Of a stretch of DNA of 43,550 nt, positions 17,072 to 24,914 are shown in pieces. Both the position numbers and the translations under genes were made by a program. How positions within the stretch are numbered: the stretch's first letter is position 1; every line of letters begins with the position of its first letter. Under the pieces are notes generated by a model. That model did no database searches and had not been told where the DNA came from. It saw only the letters and a program-made list of their open reading frames with translations. The DNA is from Colimorpha_A sp964630635 (lineage in GTDB: Bacteria > Bacillota > Clostridia > Oscillospirales > CAG-272), in the NCBI GenBank assembly GCA_964630635.1, contig CAZVVM010000005.1, positions 1 to 43,550 of the forward strand, read 5' to 3'.

Positions 17072-17932
17072 ATGTCAGTACCTTTTATAAAGGTTGAGGA
17101 TCTTATCTTCACCTACGACGACGAAGACAGTATAGATAAGCACTACGTGCTGAAAAATCTGTCCCTTGAAATAGAAAAGGGATCCTTTGTCTGTGTCCTC
17201 GGACATAACGGATCGGGTAAAAGTACTTTTGCGAAGCTTCTTAATATGATACTTACCCCCGACAGCGGAAAAATATATATAGACGGGCTTCATATCACCG
17301 ATCCCGATATAACGGAAAACGAGCTTTTCGAAATAAGAAGAAAGGTCGGAATGGTGTTCCAGAACCCCGATAACCAGCTCGTTGCAACGATAGTCGAGGA
17401 GGACGTGGCTTTCGGCCCCGAAAACCTCGGCGTTGAGCCGTCGGAGATCAGACGCCGCGTCGATAATGCTCTCCACACCGTCGGAATGTCGGAGTACGCA
17501 ACTCACGCGCCGCACCGTCTTTCGGGCGGACAAAAGCAAAGAGTTGCTATCGCGGGAATCATAGCGATGGAGCCGGAGTGCATAATCTTCGACGAGTCGA
17601 CCGCTATGCTCGACCCGCAGGGCAGAAAAGAAGTTATGAATACCATATCAAAGCTCAATAAAGAGCAGGGAATTACCGTTATCCATATAACTCACAATAT
17701 GGACGAGGCGGTAAAAGCCGACCGAGTCGTCGTTATAAACGAGGGCGAGGTCTTTCTCGACGGAACGCCCAAAGAGGTGTTCTCGAACGTGAGCAAGCTT
17801 CGCCAGGCAGGTCTTGACGTTCCGCAGGTAACGGAACTGTTTTACGATCTGTCGCTTCACGGCGTGGAGCTTCCTTCCGATATTCTTTGCGAAGAGGAGG
17901 GAGCGGAAATTCTTTCCGCTATGCTGAAATAA
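17072..17932 (+). CDS. ecfA1: Energy-coupling factor transporter ATPase EcfA1
   Basis: 286 residues. One of the two ATPases of the ECF vitamin/metal uptake module. Walker A GHNGSGKS (44-51), Q-loop VFQNPDNQ (Q97), signature LSGGQKQR (150-157), Walker B IIFDES (171-176), H-loop ITHNMDEA. The NPDNQ(L)V form after the Q-loop and the FGPENLG motif are typical of EcfA1. The C-terminal GLDVPQVTELFYDL helix is the coupling region. It is followed by ecfA2 with stop and start sharing one base (TAATG), so the subunits are made in equal amounts. No substrate-binding S-component is in the window. Confidence 0.95.
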   Translation: MSVPFIKVEDLIFTYDDEDSIDKHYVLKNLSLEIEKGSFVCVLGHNGSGKSTFAKLLNMILTPDSGKIYIDGLHITDPDITENELFEIRRKVGMVFQNPDNQLVATIVEEDVAFGPENLGVEPSEIRRRVDNALHTVGMSEYATHAPHRLSGGQKQRVAIAGIIAMEPECIIFDESTAMLDPQGRKEVMNTISKLNKEQGITVIHITHNMDEAVKADRVVVINEGEVFLDGTPKEVFSNVSKLRQAGLDVPQVTELFYDLSLHGVELPSDILCEEEGAEILSAMLK

Positions 17933-18795
17933 TGACGAAGTTAAAGCTTGCAGACGTAAATTACACGTACAGCGAAGGCACGCCCTTCCGTAAGGACGCA
18001 CTGCGTAATATAAACGTTGAGATCGAAAATAACTGCATAACGGGACTCATAGGTCACACGGGATGCGGTAAATCGACACTCGTCCAGCTTCTGAACGGGC
18101 TCCTTCGTCCTACCTCGGGCGAGGTCATCTTTGACGGTACGAATATAGGCGAAAAGGGCTACGATCTCAAAACCCTGCGACATAAGGTCGGTCTTGTATT
18201 CCAGTATCCCGAGTATCAGCTATTTGAAGATACCGTGTACGACGATATCGCCTTCGGGCCGAAGAATATGGGTCTTGATAAAGACGAGATCGACCGCCGT
18301 ATAAGAGAGGCGGCACTGTTTGTCGGTCTTGAGGAAAGATACCTTGAGGTTTCGCCCTTTGACCTTTCGGGCGGACAGAAAAGACGCGCGGCGATCGCGG
18401 GAATAATGGCAATGGATCCCGACGTACTCATTCTCGACGAGCCGGCGGCAGGGCTTGACCCCGTCGGACGCGAGGAGATACTCGGCGGTATCTATTCGTA
18501 CCAAAGGAAAAGAAAGAACGCAGTCGTCATCGTCAGCCACAGTATGGAGGATATGGCGCGCTATTCCGATAAGCTTATCGTTATGAACGACGGTGAGATA
18601 TTTATGCAGGGAAATTGTAAAGAGGTCTTTTCCGAAGCAGATAAACTGATGTCTGTCGGACTTGACGTTCCGCAGATAACGAAGTTTATGCGTGCCCTCA
18701 AAAATAAAGGCGTCGACGTAAGAACCGATATATTTACGGTCGACGAGGCGAAAGCCGAGATCCTTTCAAAGATGGGAGGACGCGGCAATGCTTAA
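17932..18795 (+). CDS. ecfA2: Energy-coupling factor transporter ATPase EcfA2
   Basis: 287 residues from the ATG that overlaps the ecfA1 stop by one base; an upstream in-frame start would run into ecfA1 and is not needed. Walker A GHTGCGKS (41-48), Q-loop VFQYPEYQL (Q91), signature LSGGQKRR (145-152), Walker B LILDEP (166-171), H-loop VSHSMEDM. VFQYPEYQLFEDTV is diagnostic of the EcfA2 (EcfA') subunit. Forms a heterodimer with EcfA1 on EcfT. Overlaps ecfT by 8 bases. Confidence 0.95.
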   Translation: MTKLKLADVNYTYSEGTPFRKDALRNINVEIENNCITGLIGHTGCGKSTLVQLLNGLLRPTSGEVIFDGTNIGEKGYDLKTLRHKVGLVFQYPEYQLFEDTVYDDIAFGPKNMGLDKDEIDRRIREAALFVGLEERYLEVSPFDLSGGQKRRAAIAGIMAMDPDVLILDEPAAGLDPVGREEILGGIYSYQRKRKNAVVIVSHSMEDMARYSDKLIVMNDGEIFMQGNCKEVFSEADKLMSVGLDVPQITKFMRALKNKGVDVRTDIFTVDEAKAEILSKMGGRGNA

Positions 18796-19609
18796 AGATA
18801 TAACGCTCGGGCAGTTTTTCCCCGGCAAATCGCTCCTTCATAAGATTGACCCCAGAACGAAGATAATCACTGCGCTTCTGTATATTGTAGCAGTCTTTCT
18901 CTGTCAGTCTATTGCGTCCTTTATCATTCTTCTTGTAGCAACCGTTGCGCTTATAGCGATATCGGGAGTTCCAGTGAAGATAATAGTAAAGGGACTGAAG
19001 CCGCTCATATTCATTCTGGCTTTTACAACGATATATAACGTGTTCTTCTATACAGGCGACAAGGTGCTCGTCCATTGGAAGTTTATTACGATATACCTTG
19101 AAGGCGTGGTGTTCGCCGTGATTATGGGACTTCGTATAATCTGCCTTTTGGCGGGAAGCTCGGTGCTTCTCACCTATACGACCTCTCCCATAATGCTGAC
19201 AGACGGTATCGAACGTCTGCTATCACCTCTCAACAAGATAAAAGCACCCGTTCACGAGTTTGCGATGATGATGTCGATAGCGCTTCGCTTTATTCCGACG
19301 CTCGTCGAGGAGACGGACAAAATAATGAGCGCACAAAAGGCAAGAGGCGCAGATTTCAGCTCGGGCGGACTTATCAAGCGCGCAAAGGCGCTTATCCCCG
19401 TTCTTATCCCGCTATTCATTTCGGCATTCAGACGCGCAAGCGACCTCGCAGTCGCAATGGAATGCCGATGTTACCGAGGCGGAAGCGGAAGAACGAGAAT
19501 GACTAAAACACACTTCGGCGTCCGCGACGCATTCATTTTCATAGCAACCGTTCTTCTCGGAACGGCAATAGTACTGTCAAACATCTATTTTCCGATTTGG
19601 ATGATATAG
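18788..19609 (+). CDS. ecfT: Energy-coupling factor transporter transmembrane protein EcfT
   Basis: 273 residues with about six membrane segments. The coupling helices carry the two Ala-Arg-Gly-like motifs: AQKARGADF and AMECRCYRGG. The N-terminal LGQFFPGKSLLHKIDPRTKI is a typical EcfT start. EcfT links the two ATPases to exchangeable S-components that bind vitamins or metal ions. The ATG lies inside the end of ecfA2 (8-base overlap), and truA follows after 10 bases; the ecfA1-ecfA2-ecfT-truA order is conserved in Gram-positives. Confidence 0.95.
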   Translation: MLKDITLGQFFPGKSLLHKIDPRTKIITALLYIVAVFLCQSIASFIILLVATVALIAISGVPVKIIVKGLKPLIFILAFTTIYNVFFYTGDKVLVHWKFITIYLEGVVFAVIMGLRIICLLAGSSVLLTYTTSPIMLTDGIERLLSPLNKIKAPVHEFAMMMSIALRFIPTLVEETDKIMSAQKARGADFSSGGLIKRAKALIPVLIPLFISAFRRASDLAVAMECRCYRGGSGRTRMTKTHFGVRDAFIFIATVLLGTAIVLSNIYFPIWMI

Positions 19610-19619
19610 GGTAGACGCC

Positions 19620-20354
19620 GTGAAGTATCTACTGACAATTTCATACGACGGCAGAAACTACTGCGGCTATCAAAGGCAGAAAAACGGCGTGTCTGTTCAG
19701 GAAAAGCTGACGGATGCCGCAACCGCGCTGTTTGGCGAGGGCACGAAAATAACGGGATGCTCACGTACCGACAGCGGAGTTCACGCCGTCGCGTTCAAAG
19801 CCACGCTTGAAAGCGAAAATGCAGCTATAAAACCCGAAAAGCTGCCTGCGGCACTTAATGCGCATCTTCCGCCCGATATATCGGTAAGAGATGCGTCGGA
19901 AGCCGACGCGGACTTTCATCCGCGCTATTCGGTCAAGGAAAAGGAATACAGATATATTATCTGTAATGCGTCGACCCGTGACCCTTTCACGGAGGGAAGA
20001 GCATACTTTTTCCCGAAAAAGCTTGATGCTGAAATAATGAATGAAGCCGCGCAGTTCCTTGTCGGAAGGCACGATTTCAGGTGCTTTATGGCGTCGGGGT
20101 CAAAAATTGAAGATACCGTAAGAGAAATATATTCCTGCGCCGTTACCCGAGAGGGTGACACCGTAACCGTATCGGTGCGCGGAAACGGATTTCTCTACAA
20201 TATGGTTCGAATAATCGTCGGAACGCTTATCTCGGTATCCGACGGCAAAATCGCAAAGACGGACATTACAAAAATAATCGAAAGCAAGGACCGTAAAAAC
20301 GCAGGATCTACCGCCCCTGCGGAGGGACTGTATCTCTACGACGTCAAATATTGA
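19620..20354 (+). CDS. truA: tRNA pseudouridine(38-40) synthase TruA
   Basis: 244 residues. It converts uridines 38-40 of the tRNA anticodon stem to pseudouridine. The catalytic aspartate is in GCSRTDSGVHA. Other conserved pieces are the start YLLTISYDGRNYCGYQRQ, FHPRYSVKEKEYRY, GRHDFRCF and the C-terminal FLYNMVRIIVGTL. It starts with GTG (TAGGG upstream), the only plausible start before the conserved N-terminus. Position right after ecfT is the classical one in Gram-positive genomes. Confidence 0.95.
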   Translation: MKYLLTISYDGRNYCGYQRQKNGVSVQEKLTDAATALFGEGTKITGCSRTDSGVHAVAFKATLESENAAIKPEKLPAALNAHLPPDISVRDASEADADFHPRYSVKEKEYRYIICNASTRDPFTEGRAYFFPKKLDAEIMNEAAQFLVGRHDFRCFMASGSKIEDTVREIYSCAVTREGDTVTVSVRGNGFLYNMVRIIVGTLISVSDGKIAKTDITKIIESKDRKNAGSTAPAEGLYLYDVKY

Positions 20355-20368
20355 GAAAGGAGGCAAAA

Positions 20369-21655
20369 ATGGAGGAAAAAAAGAAGAGCCAAGTTCCCGC
20401 AGAAAACGGGAAAACGGAAAAAAGCGGCTACAAGCTCATAAAAAAGAGACGCTCGGTCGTTATGCCGAAAGCGAAATACGACGGTGCGTTTGAAAAAGAA
20501 AATCCGTATTATATAAAAATAGCAAACAGATACGCGATCCTTAAATATATATCGATCCTTCTGACCTTCGTTTTTGCCGTAACGATGCTCAGCGCGTACA
20601 GCGCTGACATAACGCCGGAGAATTTCCAATATCTATTAAAGGACCTTGATATTACGGGCGTCCTTTCGGGAAGCAAATTTGACTCGGTAATATATAACGG
20701 CGGTTCGACCTCGTCGTTCGGTATATACCGCGGAGAGCTTGCGGTCATAAACGCAGGCTCGACGATGCTGTATAAGCCGTCGGGCGCACTGTCGTACAAT
20801 GACACAAATAAATTCTATAATCCGCGCCTCGTCATATCGGAAAAATATATGCTGATATACGACCGAGGAGATACGACGTGCACTTATTCGGTACATAATT
20901 CCTTTGCAAAGCTTCACGAGGAGCGTTACGATTATCCGATAACTCTTGCAGATATGTCTAACAAGGGAAGCTACGCTGTCGTCACGCGAGACGACAGCTT
21001 CCGAAGCATAATCTACGTTTACGACGAGAACTTCAATCTTAAAAATACCGTAAGAAAGGATAAATACGTCCTTTCCGTCAGTATGAACGACACAGGCAAC
21101 AAGTTGGCGATCTCATCGGTCTACGATAAGGACGGCGCTTTTGAAAGTGAAATACAGGTTCTCGGAATATCAAGCGAAAAGCCGGATTTCACCGTAAATG
21201 AAAGCGGAAAAATTCCGCTTAAAAGCGAGTGGCTCAAAAACGGTGACCTCGCAGTCGTGTATTCGGACTGCGTGATGATCTATTCGCCGAAGGGTGATAA
21301 ACGAGCAACTCTTGATTTGAGCGGTCTTTCGTCACTTAATCTTGAATTAAATTCGTCACTGATGGTTTCGGTGCATAATACAACGGTCCTCGGTTACGAT
21401 AAAACGGTAAACATTTACGACGTAAACGCCGAGCTCATAATGACCGAGTCGCTCGAGGGAGAGCTTATAAAGATCCTTCCCGGAAATGAGAAGGTCTGCC
21501 TGCTTTTCGAGGACAGAGCGGTGCTTATCGACGTGATTTCGAAAACCGTAAAGGAAGCGTCAGTCAAGCCGAATGCAAAGGACGTGGCGTTCTATGAGGA
21601 TACAGTGATAGTCTGCTACTCGGGCGGAGCCGAACCGCTTGATTTCGGCAAATAG
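20369..21655 (+). CDS. DUF5711 family membrane-anchored beta-propeller protein
   Basis: 428 residues from ATG 20369 (AAGGAGG 7 bases upstream); a longer in-frame TTG start has no ribosome binding site of its own. A lysine-rich cytoplasmic tail of ~60 residues, one membrane segment (YISILLTFVFAVTMLSAYSA) and an extracellular part with repeated beta-strand units (GIYRGELAVINAGS, NPRLVISEKYMLIYD, YAVVTRDD, KLAISSVYDKDG, DLAVVYSDCVMIYS). This matches the DUF5711 family of Clostridia, for which no function is known; it resembles WD40/propeller protein-interaction surfaces. It sits between truA and cvpA in the operon and may be an envelope scaffold. Confidence 0.75.
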   Translation: MEEKKKSQVPAENGKTEKSGYKLIKKRRSVVMPKAKYDGAFEKENPYYIKIANRYAILKYISILLTFVFAVTMLSAYSADITPENFQYLLKDLDITGVLSGSKFDSVIYNGGSTSSFGIYRGELAVINAGSTMLYKPSGALSYNDTNKFYNPRLVISEKYMLIYDRGDTTCTYSVHNSFAKLHEERYDYPITLADMSNKGSYAVVTRDDSFRSIIYVYDENFNLKNTVRKDKYVLSVSMNDTGNKLAISSVYDKDGAFESEIQVLGISSEKPDFTVNESGKIPLKSEWLKNGDLAVVYSDCVMIYSPKGDKRATLDLSGLSSLNLELNSSLMVSVHNTTVLGYDKTVNIYDVNAELIMTESLEGELIKILPGNEKVCLLFEDRAVLIDVISKTVKEASVKPNAKDVAFYEDTVIVCYSGGAEPLDFGK

Positions 21656-21677
21656 CAGTTTCTGAAAGGGTATAAAA

Positions 21678-22373
21678 ATGTCACTTTTAATTGACGTTAT
21701 TGTAATAGCCGCGTTTGCCGCTTGCTTTATACGCGGAATTAAAAAGGGATTTGTTAAGAGTATTATCGGAGTTGTCATCGTTATCGCGGCAATATTCGGA
21801 AGCGTTAAGTTCAGTCCGGTGCTTGTGGATAAAATGAACGACAAATTCGTTCATAAATCCGTTGTTTCGGTTGCAAAGGACGCAATTCCGCGCGTTGATA
21901 CCGATACACTTGTAAACGAAATGCCGTCGGCATTCAAAAAGGTGCTTGACCGATTCGGTACGAAGCCCGAGGACATAAAAGCGCTTTTTGAAAACGTTGA
22001 TACAAATGAAACGGAAGAAGAAAAGCGCGACAGAATTGCCGAGAAAATGGGTGCGCCCCTTGCAAAGGCGATATCAAAGGCGCTTGCGTTTTTGACTGTA
22101 TTTGCCGTTCTGTATATCGTTCTTCTCGTTGCTTCGCTGATAATCTGCGCGGTCGTTAAGCTTCCGATACTTAAAGCGGCAGATAAGCTTCTCGGCGCAC
22201 TTCTCGGAGGCGCTTCGGGAATACTTCTCGCGTGGGGTATCAGCATCGCAATATGCGCCCTTCTTCCGCATCTCTCCGTCCTTTATGACGGAGTAGTACC
22301 CGAAACGGTTATCGATAATTCGATAGTCGTTAAATTTCTTGGTAAATTCGATCCTTTTAACCTCATAAAATAA
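21678..22373 (+). CDS. CvpA family membrane protein
   Basis: 231 residues. First membrane segments (LLIDVIVIAAFAACFIRGIKKGF) with the IKKGF pattern are those of the CvpA/colicin V production family. A central soluble stretch (~55-130, acidic, with NVDTNETEEEKRDR) is flanked by further hydrophobic segments (AFLTVFAVLYIVLLVASLII, GILLAWGISIAICAL). In enteric bacteria CvpA is needed for colicin V secretion and envelope homeostasis; in Clostridia its role is unknown. It lies 22 bases after the DUF5711 gene and 26 bases before the Clp gene. Confidence 0.87.
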   Translation: MSLLIDVIVIAAFAACFIRGIKKGFVKSIIGVVIVIAAIFGSVKFSPVLVDKMNDKFVHKSVVSVAKDAIPRVDTDTLVNEMPSAFKKVLDRFGTKPEDIKALFENVDTNETEEEKRDRIAEKMGAPLAKAISKALAFLTVFAVLYIVLLVASLIICAVVKLPILKAADKLLGALLGGASGILLAWGISIAICALLPHLSVLYDGVVPETVIDNSIVVKFLGKFDPFNLIK

Positions 22374-22399
22374 GCAAAAACTCGATTTGGAGAAATATT

Positions 22400-24709
22400 A
22401 TGCAGCTTTGCTCAAAATGCCACAAACGACTTGCAGTCGTTTTTGTCGGCAAAATGATAAACGATAAAATTGAAAACGAGGGCTATTGCCTGCGCTGTGC
22501 CAAGGGGCTTGGTATTGCACAGGTTGATGCTCTAATGAATCAGTACGGCATCTCGGAGGACGATCTCGACCGTCTTGAGCCGGATATTGATGAAAACGAC
22601 CTCCCCGCAGTAGTTGACGAAACCGACGACGAGGAGGGAAAAGCACCTGCTATCGACTTTATGAAATTATTCGGTTCCGTCGGCGGAATGCCTCCGATGA
22701 GACCCTTTGCGGGCAGGAAGCCGAACGAGGATAATTCAAAAGACGGTAAAAAAGATAAAAAGAAGGAAAAAGATAAGGACAGAAAGTTCCTTTCGCAGTA
22801 TTGCACGTCTCTTACCGATAAAGCAAAGAACGGACTTCTTGACGCGATAATCGGACGCGACCGCGAGCTCGGACGCGTTATGCAGATACTCTGCCGCCGT
22901 CAGAAGAATAACCCTTGTCTTATAGGCGAGCCGGGCGTCGGTAAGACCGCAGTTGCGGAAGCGCTTGCTTCTAAAATTGCATCGGGTGATGTTCCTTTCC
23001 GTCTTAAGGATAAAGAAGTATATCTCGTTGATATGACAGCTCTCGTTGCTGGTACGCAGTTCAGAGGTCAGTTTGAGACGAGAATGAAGGGACTAATCGA
23101 CGAGGTAAAAGCGCTCGGCAACGTAATACTCGTTATCGACGAGGTGCATACTATCGCATCCGCAGGCGATGCGGAAGGCAGTATGAACGCCGCAAATATC
23201 CTCAAGCCCGCTCTTTCCCGCGGTGAGATCCAGGTTATTGGCGCAACAACCCTCACGGAATACAGAAAATTCATCGAAAAGGACGCGGCGCTTGAACGCC
23301 GTTTCCAGCCCGTTATGATCGACGAGCCGTCGGTTAGTGACTGCGTCGAGATACTCAAGGGCATAAAGACTTATTACGAGAATTTCCACGGCATAACCGT
23401 CTCAAACGAGCTTCTATATAAGGCGGTCAACCTCTCGGAGAGATATATAACCGACAGATACCTGCCCGATAAGGCGATAGACCTGCTTGACGAGGCGCTT
23501 TCACACGTCGCACTTAAATCAAAGGTGCTAAACGAGTTCAAAGTCGCCGAAAAAGAAGCAATAGACGTCGCAAAGCGTAAAGCTGAAATAGAGGCGCGCG
23601 AGGAGACCGAGCAGGATGCCCAGAACAAGAAGTACGAAGAGCTTGCCGAGATAAAGGTCAAGGAGATCAACCTTAATCAGCGTCTTGATTCGCTCCGCGA
23701 GGAAAAGGATAAGCTTGCACTCACGGGTGCAGATCTTGCAAGAGTTATCGAAATATGGACGGGAGTTCCTGCATCCTCGATAATGGAAAACGACTTTGCA
23801 AAGCTCGAGCGTCTTAAGGAAAGCGTTTCGGGCAAGATCATAGGACAGGATCACGCCGTTGATGCAGTCGTCCGCGCGATAAGAAGAAACCGCGCAGGAG
23901 TGAGCGCAAAGCGAAAGCCCGTTTCCTTCATCTTCGCAGGACCGACAGGCGTCGGTAAGACCGAGCTTGTAAAGGTTCTCGCATCAGAGCTTTTCGATTC
24001 CCCCGAAACGCTCATACGTCTTGATATGTCGGAGTTTATGGAGAAATTCTCGGTATCGAGGATAATAGGTGCTCCTCCCGGATACGTCGGCTACGACGAG
24101 GCGGGACAGCTTACCGAGAAGATTCGCCGTAAGCCGTACAGCGTCGTGCTTTTCGACGAAATTGAAAAGGCACATCCCGACGTAATGAATATTCTTCTGC
24201 AAATTCTCGATGACGGAAGAATTACCGATGCGCAGGGAAGAACGGTCAATTTTGAAAATACGGTCATAGTAATGACGACTAACGCCGGCTCCGAGGTCTC
24301 TTCGTCCTCTGCTGGCTTCTCGGCGAGCCGTCACGATTCCGATAAGGAACGCACGGAAAAGGCGCTTTCAACCTTCCTTCGCCCTGAGTTTATAAACCGC
24401 GTCGACGAGATAATCGTATTCAACCGTCTGAATAAAGAAAACTTCGCTGAAATTGCGAAGCTTATGCTTAACGACCTCGTAAAAGCCCTATCGGAAAAGG
24501 ATATTAAATTCGTCTATTCCGATAAGGCGGCGAAAGCTATTGCCGAGGCGTCGTTCAGCGATAAATACGGCGCGCGCAATATGCGCAGATATATCGAAAA
24601 AGAGGTCGAGGATAAGCTTGCCGATAAGATCATAAGCGGCTATTCCGAGAATATAATCGGTATTTCTCTTGACCACGACGGAGAGAAGCTTACTGTCGAA
24701 ACTATTTAA
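22400..24709 (+). CDS. ClpE-type AAA+ unfoldase with N-terminal zinc finger
   Basis: 769 residues. The N-terminus is not the double Clp repeat of ClpC/ClpA but a zinc finger: CSKC (C4, C7) and CLRC (C30, C33), spaced by exactly 22 residues, the arrangement known for ClpE. A lysine/aspartate-rich linker (~105-130) follows. Then AAA module 1 (Walker A GEPGVGKT 176-183; Walker B VIDE 245-248), a coiled middle domain (~375-445, KVAEKEAIDVAKRKAEIEAREE) and AAA module 2 (Walker A GPTGVGKT 514-521; Walker B LFDEIE 584-589). At the ClpP-docking loop the usual (I/L/V)GF reads AGF (638-640), so docking may be weakened. It unfolds proteins, probably for ClpP, in stress response. Last gene of the operon. 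Confidence 0.9.
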   Translation: MQLCSKCHKRLAVVFVGKMINDKIENEGYCLRCAKGLGIAQVDALMNQYGISEDDLDRLEPDIDENDLPAVVDETDDEEGKAPAIDFMKLFGSVGGMPPMRPFAGRKPNEDNSKDGKKDKKKEKDKDRKFLSQYCTSLTDKAKNGLLDAIIGRDRELGRVMQILCRRQKNNPCLIGEPGVGKTAVAEALASKIASGDVPFRLKDKEVYLVDMTALVAGTQFRGQFETRMKGLIDEVKALGNVILVIDEVHTIASAGDAEGSMNAANILKPALSRGEIQVIGATTLTEYRKFIEKDAALERRFQPVMIDEPSVSDCVEILKGIKTYYENFHGITVSNELLYKAVNLSERYITDRYLPDKAIDLLDEALSHVALKSKVLNEFKVAEKEAIDVAKRKAEIEAREETEQDAQNKKYEELAEIKVKEINLNQRLDSLREEKDKLALTGADLARVIEIWTGVPASSIMENDFAKLERLKESVSGKIIGQDHAVDAVVRAIRRNRAGVSAKRKPVSFIFAGPTGVGKTELVKVLASELFDSPETLIRLDMSEFMEKFSVSRIIGAPPGYVGYDEAGQLTEKIRRKPYSVVLFDEIEKAHPDVMNILLQILDDGRITDAQGRTVNFENTVIVMTTNAGSEVSSSSAGFSASRHDSDKERTEKALSTFLRPEFINRVDEIIVFNRLNKENFAEIAKLMLNDLVKALSEKDIKFVYSDKAAKAIAEASFSDKYGARNMRRYIEKEVEDKLADKIISGYSENIIGISLDHDGEKLTVETI

Positions 24710-24726
24710 GCTTTCAATTAATCATT

Positions 24727-24883
24727 ATTCTGCGAGATCCCAACGCTACGCGTTGCCCTACGGGTTCGACTGCGCCCGCCCACTGTCATTCTGAGCGGAG
24801 TGCGAAGCACGAAGCCGAACCGCGCAGCGGCGATGCGAAGCATCGGAATCTTGGGCGGGCTTCGCTCAGGATGACCGCAGAAT
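24727..24883. repeat. Intergenic hairpin-rich repeat element (REP/MITE-like)
   Basis: A 157-base element is bounded by ATTCTGCG (24727-24734) and its reverse complement CGCAGAAT (24876-24883). Inside are the inverted pairs GCCCGCCCA (24774-24782) / TGGGCGGGC (24852-24860) and TCATTCTGAGCG (24786-24797) / CGCTCAGGATGA (24863-24874, one mismatch), plus three small hairpins: CAACGC-TAC-GCGTTG (24741-24755), GTGC-GAA-GCAC (24800-24810), CGATGC-GAA-GCATCG (24831-24845). The TCATTCTGAGCG...CTCAGGATGA theme is a widespread bacterial interspersed-repeat pattern. No ORF, no T-run; it may act as mRNA end or is a mobile remnant. Confidence 0.8.
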
Positions 24884-24914
24884 GCTTCTACATTTTAATG
24901 AAAGGAGAGCAGAT

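Noticed and set aside
17887..17931. Longer start for EcfA2 inside ecfA1
   Set aside because: The conserved N-terminus starts at the ATG overlapping the ecfA1 stop; the earlier start adds a non-homologous tail.
24741..24845. Hairpins in the intergenic repeat as a tRNA or riboswitch
   Set aside because: No cloverleaf, no T-loop GTTCRA box or known aptamer core; the pattern is a set of small inverted repeats.
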